A stretch of 64,000 bases of DNA from Oceanobacillus arenosus (lineage in GTDB: Bacteria; Bacillota; Bacilli; Bacillales; Amphibacillaceae): the NCBI RefSeq assembly GCF_003369575.1, contig NZ_PIOC01000017.1, positions 186,001 through 250,000 on the forward strand, read 5' to 3'. The position numbers were made by a program, and so were the translations under genes. Below the pieces are notes generated by a model. The model was given only the letters and a program-made list of their open reading frames with translations. It was not told the origin of the DNA and made no database searches. Below are positions 1 through 7,892 of the stretch, one piece after another (position 1 is the first letter of the stretch; every line of letters starts with the position of its first letter).

Positions 1-174
1 TGAACATCAAAACAATAATTTCAACATACGAAATAATCGTCAAATGTTAATAATTTTGATCGGACAGAATTTTTAACTTCATGAAAATGTTTTAGCGGTT
101 TATTTTGGTGGAACAGTTAGAAGTAGATACATAATTGGGAGGACTAGTCGTAATTTAAAGGAGGTAAAAATAAA

Positions 175-903
175 ATGTCTAAGAAAATCACTTTTATTAT
201 GGTAATTCTCTTAGTAATTATGTTAGCCGCTTGTCAGAAGGATGACCAGACAGAATCAAAAGCAAATAATGATCAATCGAATCAGTCAAATACAGAAGAA
301 GTTGATTCAGAGGATCAAACAGTCGACACAGGCGAAGAACCAGCTAATGAAGACACGAGCAGTTCGAATGATAGCTCTATAAGTGAAGATAGTGAAAGTT
401 CAAGTAAAGTGGATGTGGATGACGAATCTGATGCTTCCACGAGCGAGCCCATTGGGCAAGGTACAAATCCTGTCAAGGAAGAGAGTTATTCAAGTGAAGA
501 AGAAGCAATCAACGCAATCGAAGGATACCATGAAATTGAACAAACCAATGTTGACTTGGGGCATGAGATCAAAGGATTTGTTGAAGGAGCTGCAGGACAC
601 CAATATGTGTCTTGGAATGAAGGGAACTGGTTGATTGAAATCGACTTTCCTTCAGATCCCCAGTATGCGGTAAGCGATTATGAAGACGGAAAATCGATGG
701 CGAAAGCAATAGTAAATTACCTGGAAGACCATATGCTTCGACCTCCTGATCAGCGAGGTATCATAAAAATAAACGGATTTAGTGATAGTGCTGAAACCTG
801 GATTCGCTGGCAGCAGGGAACGACTGTTTATGAAATTGACCAAAAAACATCTGATCCGATTGAAGTATTACAAATAGCAGTAGATCAGACTGATAATCAA
901 TAG
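175..903 (+). CDS. Ser/Asp/Glu-rich lipoprotein of unknown function
   Basis: A 242-residue protein with a lipoprotein signal peptide: Lys-rich start, hydrophobic core, and the lipobox LAAC with the acceptor Cys at about residue 20. Residues 22-95 are a low-complexity Asp/Glu/Ser/Asn linker of the kind that spans the cell wall. The C-terminal 145 residues look like a compact globular domain (motifs EEEAINAIEGYHEIE, WLIEIDFPSDPQY) that I cannot assign to a family. The start is set by an AAAGGAGG ribosome binding site 8-9 bases upstream. It is monocistronic and ends in a strong terminator. Expected location is the outer face of the membrane. Function unknown. Confidence 0.85.
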   Translation: MSKKITFIMVILLVIMLAACQKDDQTESKANNDQSNQSNTEEVDSEDQTVDTGEEPANEDTSSSNDSSISEDSESSSKVDVDDESDASTSEPIGQGTNPVKEESYSSEEEAINAIEGYHEIEQTNVDLGHEIKGFVEGAAGHQYVSWNEGNWLIEIDFPSDPQYAVSDYEDGKSMAKAIVNYLEDHMLRPPDQRGIIKINGFSDSAETWIRWQQGTTVYEIDQKTSDPIEVLQIAVDQTDNQ

Positions 904-920
904 GTAGTAGTGTGCAACAA

Positions 921-955
921 AATGGATTGTCCTATAAACGGACAATCCATTTTTA
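921..955 (+). terminator. Rho-independent terminator of the lipoprotein gene
   Basis: A perfect 12-bp stem (AATGGATTGTCC at 921-932 pairing with 940-951), 7-base loop, then a short T run. Confidence 0.85.
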
Positions 956-1162
956 GTGTTATTTATCCAATTCAATCGTTTGATTTACAAATTCGTGTGT
1001 TTAGTACAAATTTAGTATACGCAGGCGCCATGTCATCTAGTAAAAGATGCAGGAATAGCATCTCTCATTAGGTTAGCTTGGTTGAATTTTAGAGATTATT
1101 TTCGTGAAAACTGAAGATGCAACGATATAATATGAATTATCTGAAATTATCAATGTGATTAA

Positions 1163-1191
1163 TTGAGAATCGTTATCACTTGATGTATAAT
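1163..1191 (+). promoter_or_regulatory. SigA promoter overlapped by a Fur-type box
   Basis: A -35 TTGAGA (1163-1168), 17-bp spacer and perfect -10 TATAAT (1186-1191). The sequence TGAGAATCGTTATCA (1164-1178) matches the 7-1-7 Fur/PerR-family consensus TGATAATNATTATCA at 12 of 14 non-central positions and covers the -35. This arrangement predicts repression in iron-replete cells. Fur rather than PerR or Zur is inferred from the sequence form and from the reductase downstream. Confidence 0.75.
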
Positions 1192-1233
1192 ACGTAGTAA
1201 CGATACATATCATCTGAGTGAGGAGAATATATA

Positions 1234-1950
1234 ATGCAAATATACTGGACTAAAATAAATGAAATTATTGAAGAATCGCCTGAGGTTAAAACTTACCTGC
1301 TTGACTGTCCGGAAGACTTTACATGGGAAGAAGGTTCCCACATTCATTTTGGACTGGAAGGTTTCAATGCCGGAGATAAACCAAACAAAAGTCTGGTTCG
1401 CCATATGTCAATCTCCACATTACCGAACGAAAATTCAATTGGTATCACAACACGCATCAGAGAGCAGTGCTCTGAGTTTAAAACGATTTTAAGAAATCTT
1501 GAAGTCGGCAGTGAAGTTGCAGTATTTAAAACTCATTCGAATGTACCGCTTAAAAGAGAAGACAAAAATGTTTACCTGCTGTCTTCAGGTGTTGGTCTGG
1601 CAACTTTCAGACCGCTTGTACTTGATTATTTCGAACGTGCTGACAACGTCAATCAAATTCATTCCCTGAACATCGATTCATCAAAAGATTTCTTATTCAC
1701 CAATATTTTTGAAACCGCACCTGACAAGAAGTTCACATCACAGTTCGTTGATAACCGTAAAGACTACTATGAAGAAGTGAAAAAACTTGCTGCAGACAAG
1801 GATGGACTCTTCTATATTGTCGGCAGCGATGAGTTCCTCGTGCAGAACATTGCAGTACTGCGTGAGCAGGGCATAAAGCCAGAACAGATTATGATCGACA
1901 AGCATGAGCACCAACTGCCTGAATTTTTATCATTTGATTTGTCAATTTAA
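1234..1950 (+). CDS. FAD-binding ferredoxin-reductase-like oxidoreductase, probably iron-regulated
   Basis: A 238-residue protein resembling the ferredoxin-NADP reductase superfamily. The motif RHMSIST at about residues 56-62 is a variant of the RxYS FAD-binding motif of the N-terminal beta-barrel. SSGVGLATFRPL near 117-128 has the Gly-rich form of the NAD(P) domain, and GSDEFL near 199 fits its C-terminal strand. No 2Fe-2S cysteines are present. With a Fur-type promoter 43 bases upstream, a ferric or siderophore reductase role is a reasonable inference but is not proven. Codon usage (more CTG, GTC, CGC) differs from neighbouring genes, suggesting acquisition by transfer. The start has GAGGAG upstream. 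Confidence 0.85.
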   Translation: MQIYWTKINEIIEESPEVKTYLLDCPEDFTWEEGSHIHFGLEGFNAGDKPNKSLVRHMSISTLPNENSIGITTRIREQCSEFKTILRNLEVGSEVAVFKTHSNVPLKREDKNVYLLSSGVGLATFRPLVLDYFERADNVNQIHSLNIDSSKDFLFTNIFETAPDKKFTSQFVDNRKDYYEEVKKLAADKDGLFYIVGSDEFLVQNIAVLREQGIKPEQIMIDKHEHQLPEFLSFDLSI

Positions 1951-1982
1951 GAAAGAAATACTAAATAAATGTTCCATTATTG

Positions 1983-2017
1983 GGCGCTTTTCTTTTATAG
2001 GAAGGCGTCTTTTTTTA
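1983..2017 (+). terminator. Probable terminator of the FAD reductase gene
   Basis: A bulged stem (1983-1992 with 2001-2009, including G.U pairs) followed by a run of seven T. Confidence 0.5.
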
Positions 2018-2242
2018 TATTAATCAGATTCTGCGAGTAACACAATTCACGGATTAGAGTTATAAAAAGGTGTAGAAGAGATTATAAACTATATGGCGTT
2101 AGTAGTTAAAAAAGGCCTCATCTTTTTCAAATCATAGATAAAGAAAATAAGTTCCCAATTTTTAATAAATTATTATTTACTAACACAGGAACATGTTAAA
2201 ACGGAACTGTAACATGATATTATATAAGTAAATATTCTGGAG

Positions 2243-2509
2243 ATGACCCTAGTGGAGTGGAAAGATGTTCGCCAAGCGTTTCCAAATCAGTGGATTTTGA
2301 TAGAAGCAATTCAAGCACATACAAATGAGCAAAGTGAGCGTATTTTAGAGAAAATTGCCCCATTGGAATAGTTTCCTAGTTCTCCAGAGGCGATGAAAGC
2401 ATATCAAGAAATTCATCGAGGAGAGCCTAATAGAGAATTATATGTTCTTCATACTAGCCGAAAGAAGCCTAATATCATTGAGAAAAAATGGGTAGGTGTT
2501 AGGAGATAG
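2243..2509 (+). pseudogene. Interrupted small gene of unknown function, coupled to the protease-like gene
   Basis: A single frame of 88 codons, starting at ATG 2243 or GTG 2252, reads like a real soluble protein (for example VEWKDVRQAFPNQW and ELYVLHTSRKKPNI) but is interrupted by TAG at 2369-2371, codon 43. Downstream of the stop the frame stays open and well composed to TAG 2507-2509, where GTG of the next gene overlaps the last base of the stop. I do not recognise the family. One nonsense change in an otherwise intact frame suggests recent inactivation or a sequencing error. Confidence 0.6.
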
Positions 2510-2895
2510 TGAAAAAACTCATTATTGAAGATGGTTTATTACTTGCGGACATGAAATTAATTTTTGAGGGTTAATCACTTTATTTACAACTTGTATTAGT
2601 AGATATTGGATCAGGGAGTACAGTTGTATCAACAGACCTAGCTGAATCAATAGGGATTGTAGCAGAAGAGAATGATATGATATATCGTAATAGCGGTGTT
2701 GGGAGATCAGAGATTGTATACTCCAAGACTGTTGACTATGTGAAAGTCGGAGGTATGGAAACAAAGGATTTCACTTTAGAAATTGGTGCAATGAATTATG
2801 GTTTTGCTATAGATGGTATTATTGGTTTGGACTTGTTACAACAATTGAAAACGATTATTAATATCGAGGAATTAACATTAAAGTCAAATAGTTAA
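2509..2895 (+). pseudogene. Interrupted retropepsin-like aspartic protease
   Basis: The frame starts at GTG 2509 overlapping the previous stop and runs 128 codons, but is broken by TAA at 2572-2574 (codon 22). Beyond it the protein shows a retropepsin-like fold signature: LVDIGSGSTVVSTDLAES, where DTGS would be expected (Thr replaced by Ile), and a C-terminal IDGIIGLDLL resembling the second conserved hydrophobic-Gly element of single-domain bacterial aspartyl proteases. An internal ATG at 2677 could give a 72-residue fragment lacking the catalytic Asp. Either a decayed gene or one read through by suppression. Confidence 0.65.
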
Positions 2896-2896
2896 T

Positions 2897-2936
2897 GGCA
2901 AGTATATTAGGAGTTTATCTATACTTGCCTTTTTTA
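2897..2936 (+). terminator. Terminator after the protease-like gene
   Basis: A perfect 10-bp stem (GGCAAGTATA 2897-2906 with 2920-2929) followed by TTTTTTAT. Confidence 0.85.
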
Positions 2937-3133
2937 TAGATTCTTGAACAATAGGATACTTTCCTAAAAAAAGGATATTCACTCTTTTTTGTTGAATTAA
3001 TTAATGGAGCAGGTTACAGAAAAAGGACTGTCACTTACAGTAGAGAATTTGTTTTGTAAATTTTTAAAGATGGTGATGTATTGTTCATATCAGGAACACG
3101 ATTACATCTATAAGGAAAGAGGAAGTTACCGTA

Positions 3134-3208
3134 ATGATCAAACAATTTTATATTATCCATGGTCTTGATTGAAATGGGTGGCAAGAAAACTTGGAAATGA
3201 GAAATAGG
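3134..3208 (+). pseudogene. Possible remnant of an alpha/beta hydrolase start
   Basis: ATG 3134 with GGAAAGAGG-like sequence upstream begins MIKQFYIIHGLD, which looks like the first beta strand and HG motif of small serine hydrolases, then hits TGA after 12 codons. The frame continues after the stop for a further dozen codons. It is short, so this is only a suggestion. The rest of 2937-3216 holds nothing else I recognise. Confidence 0.25.
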
Positions 3209-3216
3209 AGGGTAGA

Positions 3217-3780
3217 ATGGTTAAAATAGTATGTTTTGGCGACAGTATTACCGCTAGAAAAGAAGGCTTTTCAAATCCAATGCTCACTGCGAAACTAGAA
3301 AATCAGCTCGATAATGTGACAATAATTAATGCAGGTGTTTCAGGAAATAACACGAATGATGCATTATCCAGAATTGAATCAGATGTGATGAAGCACCATC
3401 CAGATCTAGTCACTGTATTGTTTGGTGCAAATGATGCTGCATTCCATAAGTTGATTGATCTGGAAATCTACAAATCAAACCTGTATAAAATTGTAGCTTT
3501 GTTAAATCCTAAAAGCACGATTCTAATATCTCCTGCACCTGTGGATGAAAAGGTACAATTTGCAAGAACAAATGAAGTGCTCTCTCATTATGCTTCCACT
3601 GTAAAACAAGTTGCAGAAGATACGGGAAGTCAATCTATTGATTTCTTTGCTGAGATGATTGCTCTGAAGGATTATCCTAAAAAGCTTAAAGGAATAAAGA
3701 ATGATGGCCTTCATTTTGGGGAAGAAGGCTATGATTTTCTTGTTCGTTTAATAGTTTGCAAGATTAATGAGATTATTTAA
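3217..3780 (+). CDS. SGNH/GDSL-family esterase
   Basis: A 187-residue protein with all four SGNH blocks: block I FGDSIT with catalytic Ser10, block II NAGVSGNN (Gly about 42), block III FGANDA (Asn about 71), and block V DGLHFGEEGY with Asp163 and His166 completing the triad. Length and arrangement fit the isoamyl-acetate-esterase-like branch. No signal peptide, so cytoplasmic. Substrate cannot be read from sequence; small carboxylic or acetyl esters are typical. A clear GGAGGG lies 7 bases before ATG 3217. It sits between gene remnants and is not obviously in an operon. Confidence 0.88.
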   Translation: MVKIVCFGDSITARKEGFSNPMLTAKLENQLDNVTIINAGVSGNNTNDALSRIESDVMKHHPDLVTVLFGANDAAFHKLIDLEIYKSNLYKIVALLNPKSTILISPAPVDEKVQFARTNEVLSHYASTVKQVAEDTGSQSIDFFAEMIALKDYPKKLKGIKNDGLHFGEEGYDFLVRLIVCKINEII

Positions 3781-3851
3781 TAAAGCAGATTATCATTTCA
3801 AAAAGAGACTAGGGGTTGGGATGTTAGAAGGATTACTTTAGCAAATGGTAA

Positions 3852-4004
3852 AGAAAAGAGCCAGAAGTAGAATGCCTAAGCTGTGCGATAACGAGTGGAC
3901 AAATTGATCCGGATGGTGGAGTGGTTTTTGAATCCGAATATTTCCATGTCCATCAACATATTGCATACCCGATTAAAGGACTATGTAAGTCATTCGGCCC
4001 TTGA
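3852..4004 (+). pseudogene. Fragment of a HIT-family protein N-terminus
   Basis: The frame encodes PEVECLSCAITSGQIDP, then VVFESEYFHVHQ, then IAYPIKGL and stops at TGA 4002-4004. The CLSCAI..G...PDGGVVFE pattern matches the start of diadenosine-tetraphosphate-hydrolase-like HIT proteins. The HxHxH catalytic region that should follow is absent, and there is no start codon in this frame (TAA at 3849). A truncated relic. Confidence 0.5.
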
Positions 4005-4063
4005 CGAAGCAATTAAATAATGGAAGCATATTTCTAGATGATTATACATAGGAGAGAATTATC

Positions 4064-4624
4064 TTGCAAACAAATCTATACTTAGTAAGACATGCACATT
4101 CTGCATATACACCTGATGAATTAGGAAGACCTTTATCTGCACAGGGTTTTATAGATGCAAAAAGGATTAGTAAAGTTCTAGAGAACGAGAAAATTGATGT
4201 TGTTAATTCCAGCCAATACAAGAGAGCTGTTCAAACGGTGGAAGGAATTTCCCAGGTTATTGGTAAAAAGATTATCATTGAAAATGGCTTTAAGGAACGA
4301 AAATTAGCTGAAAACCCAGTAGATGATTTTGATTCAGCCATCCTAAAAGTTTGGCAGAATCCCTCTTTTTCCTGGAAGGGCGGGGAATCCAATATCGATG
4401 CTCAGAAACGGGGAGTTTCAGCAATCTTCAAGTTATTAGATAAATATGCGGAAAAAAATATTGCAGTCGGTACTCATGGAAATACAATAGTTCTTATTAT
4501 GAATTGCTTTGATGAGAAATATGATTTTCATTTCTGGAAAAACCTTGATATGCCAGATATTTACAAACTGACATTTGATAAGAAGGTTTTGCAGACTGTG
4601 ACGAGAGTTTGGGACAGAGAATAA
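4064..4624 (+). CDS. Histidine phosphatase superfamily protein
   Basis: A 186-residue phosphoglycerate-mutase-like phosphatase. The catalytic LVRHAHS motif is at residues 7-13 (His10 would be phosphorylated, Arg9 binds phosphate). SSQYKRAVQTVEG near 47-59 supplies the second Arg, and GTHGNT near 136 the second catalytic His. The start is TTG at 4064, preceded by AGGAGAG with 7-base spacing; no ATG is available before the RHA motif. Substrate unknown; the family dephosphorylates sugar phosphates, nucleotides or cofactors. Likely cytoplasmic. Confidence 0.88.
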   Translation: MQTNLYLVRHAHSAYTPDELGRPLSAQGFIDAKRISKVLENEKIDVVNSSQYKRAVQTVEGISQVIGKKIIIENGFKERKLAENPVDDFDSAILKVWQNPSFSWKGGESNIDAQKRGVSAIFKLLDKYAEKNIAVGTHGNTIVLIMNCFDEKYDFHFWKNLDMPDIYKLTFDKKVLQTVTRVWDRE

Positions 4625-4666
4625 CTGATTCTGAGATTTGAATTTTTTTATGTGAGGGGATTGAAA

Positions 4667-4741
4667 TTGAAGAAAAATAGGCAAGTTGTTATCTGGGCAG
4701 TGATTGCTTTAATACTAATTTTGATTTGGGTTTTTACGTAG
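4667..4741 (+). CDS. 24-residue single-pass membrane peptide
   Basis: TTG 4667, six bases after GAGGGG, opens a 24-codon frame: KKNRQ, then an uninterrupted hydrophobic segment VVIWAVIALILILIWVF, ending TAG 4741. The basic N-terminus with a following transmembrane helix fits a cytoplasm-in small membrane peptide. It lies between the phosphatase and acetyltransferase genes, 15 bases before the latter, so it could be co-translated or be a leader. Small size keeps confidence modest. Confidence 0.45.
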   Translation: MKKNRQVVIWAVIALILILIWVFT

Positions 4742-4756
4742 AGGAGTAATGGAAGT

Positions 4757-5239
4757 ATGCTTATTTTGGTTAAAAATGATATTGATATGATTGACATTGA
4801 AAAGGAGTTTATGAATTCTAATATCGAATATAATCTAATTGCATACGGAAAAGAAGTGTTGGAGAACGACGATATTCTGGAAATAATCAAGGAATCTGAA
4901 GAATTACAGATAGAAAGATACTTCATTAAAAAAGACAATGAATTTATCGGAATTCTTGATTTTGGAATGTCCAGCCCTCGACATAATAAACCTTGGTTAA
5001 GCTTACTTGCTGTACATAAAAAATATCAAAACTTAGGATATGCAAAGGAAATATTTAAGCTTTATGAAAGACTAATGCGAAACAAACAAGTAAATGTGAT
5101 TCAAATAGCGGTTCATTCTACAAATAAGAAGGCGCTTCATTTTTGGACTTCACTTGGTTTCATTAAATTTGATGAAAGAACATATGAAGGTCAGGTATTT
5201 ATTAGTTTGGAAAAGGAGTTAGAACAAGTAATTCTCTAA
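4757..5239 (+). CDS. GNAT-family N-acetyltransferase
   Basis: A 160-residue protein with the GNAT core in the C-terminal two thirds: the beta4 strand LLAVHKKYQNLGYAKEIFK carries the acetyl-CoA pyrophosphate loop (Q/R-x-x-G/A form, QNLGYA), and NKKALHFWTSLGF near 137-149 is the usual beta6-alpha4 motif. Residues 1-50 are less conserved. Substrate unknown. GAGGAG lies 10 bases before ATG 4757. It follows the small membrane peptide closely and may share its transcript. Confidence 0.85.
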   Translation: MLILVKNDIDMIDIEKEFMNSNIEYNLIAYGKEVLENDDILEIIKESEELQIERYFIKKDNEFIGILDFGMSSPRHNKPWLSLLAVHKKYQNLGYAKEIFKLYERLMRNKQVNVIQIAVHSTNKKALHFWTSLGFIKFDERTYEGQVFISLEKELEQVIL

Positions 5240-5374
5240 GGGGAAATATTACCAGAGAAATAAGTGAATTTTATTGAATCGATTTGCAGAAAGTCATTTT
5301 GATAACAAACTAGTCCTTTTCATAGTACCCAGTGTTAGAAAAAAGGAAAGAAAAACAATACGTGGAGGGTAATC

Positions 5375-5905
5375 ATGAAAGCGTTATTAGTCATTGATGT
5401 ACAAAATGCAATTATTGAGTATAAAGATTTCTCAGAGGAGCTTGCTCGTATGGAGCAGATTATCCAAGACTTTAAAGGAAATAATACACCAGTGATATTT
5501 ATTCGCCATGTAGAAACAGCTGAGGATAGTCCATTTAATAAAAATAAAGCTAGTTCGGAATTACATCATGCATTAAAGGACTATGCTGATTTTGTGATTG
5601 AAAAACAAACGCAAAGTTCCTTCTATCAGACTAGTTTAGCAGATACGTTAGAAAATTTAGGTGTAGATCATCTTTTTATTACGGGATTTAATACGGAATT
5701 TTGCTGCATGTTCACAGCTATTGCAGCATTTGACCGGGGCTATAATGTGACATTCATTGAGGATGCCACTGGTACAACAAATGATGAAGAAACGTATGAA
5801 ATGAAAGGTTTAGATATTCGTGACTTTGTTGGAACTGTTCTGCACTGGTCGGAAGTTATTGAGGTATTGGACCACGAAGAGTATGTGGAAAAGTATGGTA
5901 ATTGA
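5375..5905 (+). CDS. Isochorismatase-family cysteine hydrolase
   Basis: A 176-residue alpha/beta hydrolase of the isochorismatase-like family. The catalytic triad is visible: Asp8 in LLVIDVQNA, Lys near 78 in EKQTQSSFY, and Cys near 110 in TEFCCMFTA, which follows the cis-peptide region LFITGF. Size fits nicotinamidase-like or N-carbamoyl amidohydrolase members; the metal-binding histidine set of true nicotinamidases is not evident, so the substrate is open. Cytoplasmic. GGAGGG stands 8 bases before ATG 5375. The next gene, on the same strand, starts 44 bases downstream. Confidence 0.88.
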   Translation: MKALLVIDVQNAIIEYKDFSEELARMEQIIQDFKGNNTPVIFIRHVETAEDSPFNKNKASSELHHALKDYADFVIEKQTQSSFYQTSLADTLENLGVDHLFITGFNTEFCCMFTAIAAFDRGYNVTFIEDATGTTNDEETYEMKGLDIRDFVGTVLHWSEVIEVLDHEEYVEKYGN

Positions 5906-5949
5906 TAGACTACATCTAATGCAGCAAACCTTGATAAGGAGGGAAGAAT

Positions 5950-6855
5950 ATGATTGAACTGCTTGCCAAACAGGTCCCATTCATTCGTAATTATAAAGAT
6001 GTTATCCCAATTAATAAGGGGTTCTCCTCAGATGAGAAATACCTCGTGCACATGGATGAGGAAAATAATAAACTGCTGCTTCGAACGTTCAATTTGGAAG
6101 AATTGGAATGTAAAAGGAAAGAATATTTAATTCTCGCAAAGATGCAGGATTATGATGTTGCATGTTCAAGGCCACTTGCTATTGGTGAAGCAGGTGGCAG
6201 AGGTTATATGATCACAACGTATATAGAAGGTAAAGATGCTGCAGATGAGTTACAAAAAATATCAGACCAGGAACAATTTCGTATTGGATTTGAAGCAGGA
6301 AAGGAATTAAGGAAAATTCATCAGTGTACTGCTCCAAATTATATTACTGCTTGGCATGTAAGAAAAGAGGAAATACACCTGAAATATGTGGAATCATATT
6401 TATCCTGTGGGATAAAAGTGAAGAATGATCAGCAAATAATAAATTTCATTAATGATAATCGTTATCTTATGAAAGAACGGCCGAACCTGCTTCAGCATGA
6501 TGATTACCATGTCAGAAACATTATCGTGAATAATAATAATTTTGCTGGAATCATTGATTTTGACAGGAATGATTGGGGAGATCCTATTCATGAGTTTCTC
6601 AAAATTGGCATATTCAGCAGAGAAGTAAGCATTCCCTTCTCAATTGGTCAAATCAAAGGTTATTTTAATAACACTGAACCAGATGAATATTTTTGGAGGC
6701 TTTATTCACTTTATCTGGCAATGTCTGTTTTTTCGACCGTAGTATGGACATTAAAAGCAATTCCAGACAATATGGATGACATGTTAGATAAGGTTTACCT
6801 CTTTTTAGATGATCATGATTACTTTGAACGATTAAAACCTAAATGGTATAAATAA
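5950..6855 (+). CDS. Aminoglycoside phosphotransferase-like (APH/choline kinase-fold) enzyme
   Basis: A 301-residue kinase of the APH superfamily. LLQHDDYHVRNII near residues 180-192 is the catalytic loop (HxDxxxxN with Asp as base), and GIIDFDRNDWGDP near 202-214 is the metal-binding DxD segment. The N-lobe has KYLVHMDEENNKLLLRTF. Members phosphorylate aminoglycosides, macrolides, choline or amino sugars; resistance cannot be inferred from this sequence alone. Start ATG 5950 has AAGGAGGG upstream. It may form a short operon with the hydrolase before it. Confidence 0.85.
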   Translation: MIELLAKQVPFIRNYKDVIPINKGFSSDEKYLVHMDEENNKLLLRTFNLEELECKRKEYLILAKMQDYDVACSRPLAIGEAGGRGYMITTYIEGKDAADELQKISDQEQFRIGFEAGKELRKIHQCTAPNYITAWHVRKEEIHLKYVESYLSCGIKVKNDQQIINFINDNRYLMKERPNLLQHDDYHVRNIIVNNNNFAGIIDFDRNDWGDPIHEFLKIGIFSREVSIPFSIGQIKGYFNNTEPDEYFWRLYSLYLAMSVFSTVVWTLKAIPDNMDDMLDKVYLFLDDHDYFERLKPKWYK

Positions 6856-6957
6856 ATTTTAGATGAGTGGCACACTGAATCGCTGATTAAATCTGAGTTG
6901 GTACATCGCTTTATTATATATTATGCCTTGAGCATATCGAAAGAGGAGATACTTAGT

Positions 6958-7212
6958 ATGAAAAATTATAAAAAATGCCAAAGCTGTTCCATGCCACTTA
7001 AGAAAATGGAAGATCGTGGTACGGAAAAGAGTTTAGTAAAAAGCTCGATGTATTGTAAGCATTGTTATCAGGAAGGAGTATTCACGCAAAAGAACATTTC
7101 GGTAGATGAAATGAGACAATTTGTTAAAATCAAATGCGTCGAAATGGGTTTTCCACAATTCTTGGCAAGCATGTATGTAAAAAAACTTCATAAATTGGAA
7201 CGCTGGAAATAG
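6958..7212 (+). CDS. Putative zinc-ribbon protein
   Basis: An 84-residue protein with two Cys pairs, CQSC (7 and 10) and CKHC (33 and 36), forming a zinc ribbon, followed by a helical region. The second half resembles the small putative-zinc-ribbon family often found fused to or near GNAT and AraC-type proteins. I choose ATG 6958 because GAGGAG lies 9 bases upstream; a longer in-frame version from 6898 lacks a ribosome site. The stop is followed immediately by a 32-bp perfect palindrome. Confidence 0.75.
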   Translation: MKNYKKCQSCSMPLKKMEDRGTEKSLVKSSMYCKHCYQEGVFTQKNISVDEMRQFVKIKCVEMGFPQFLASMYVKKLHKLERWK

Positions 7213-7243
7213 AGGATAGAGCCTGATATCAGGCTCTATCCTC
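7212..7243. repeat. 32-bp perfect palindrome between convergent genes
   Basis: GAGGATAGAGCCTGAT and its exact reverse complement are fused at the centre (between 7227 and 7228). It covers the stop codon of the zinc-ribbon gene on the plus strand and the last five codons plus stop of hmoB on the minus strand. It probably terminates both transcripts, although neither side has a proper T run. Confidence 0.8.
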
Positions 7244-7732
7244 CTCCACATACATCTGATATTCCGTAATAAACGGTCGCTCTGGAAAATAGGCAGATGG
7301 TTTTGCTGCTTGGTTTTTATGTGCTTGCTTAAATTGTTCGGAGTTCTTCCAGTTGCTGAAGTCCTTGGATGAATGCCATTGTGTAAGGACGACATACGTA
7401 TTTCCCTTTATAGGACGTAGCAAGCGAAATGCCGTGAACCCAGGCATCGCATCTGCAGCGTTCTTTCTGTTTTTAAAGCGATATTCGAATGCAGGCTGTT
7501 CCTCCTCCTGCACAGGAATATTATTCATCACGATATAACCTTCGTCCTTCCATACACCAGTTTCGATAACTATTTCATATTCACGCCCAGCACTGAATAT
7601 TTTTTTGTTGGAATTTTCATAGTATGCAGCGCCGTTTTCGCTGTTGGTCATTAAGTAGAGCTGGATATCTTGATGCTTCTCTTTAAGTTTTAGTAAAAAG
7701 TCAATTGTGCCATTTGTCATATATGCCTTCAT
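7229..7732 (-). CDS. hmoB: Haem-degrading monooxygenase HmoB-like
   Basis: A 167-residue protein matching B. subtilis HmoB (YhgC, 166 residues) in length, in its start MKAYMTNGTIDFL, and in position next to pbpF and hemEHY. The C-terminal half carries the ABM ferredoxin-like fold (FEYRFKNRKNA, FTAFRLLRPI, TYVVLTQWHS, FSNWKNSEQF). HmoB-type enzymes open the haem ring to release iron. AGAGGGG precedes the start. Divergent from pbpF. No clear Fur box was found in the 160-bp intergenic region. Its 3' end lies inside the palindrome at 7212-7243. Confidence 0.85.
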   Translation of the reverse strand: MKAYMTNGTIDFLLKLKEKHQDIQLYLMTNSENGAAYYENSNKKIFSAGREYEIVIETGVWKDEGYIVMNNIPVQEEEQPAFEYRFKNRKNAADAMPGFTAFRLLRPIKGNTYVVLTQWHSSKDFSNWKNSEQFKQAHKNQAAKPSAYFPERPFITEYQMYVEEDRA

Positions 7733-7892
7733 AGCTGAAACCCCTCTCTTTACAATCTACTTGTATCATAACGCAACAGAAACTGGATTGCGACACTAAT
7801 CTTCATACAATAATAGGTGATAGATGAGCGGTTTTCCTTGTTTGCTCCTGTCGAAAAATACCGTATAATGGAGTATGTACAGAGGTGAACAA

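Noticed and set aside
5950-6855. Aminoglycoside resistance gene
   Set aside because: The APH fold is clear, but the sequence does not show the features of a known resistance enzyme; a metabolic kinase is as likely.
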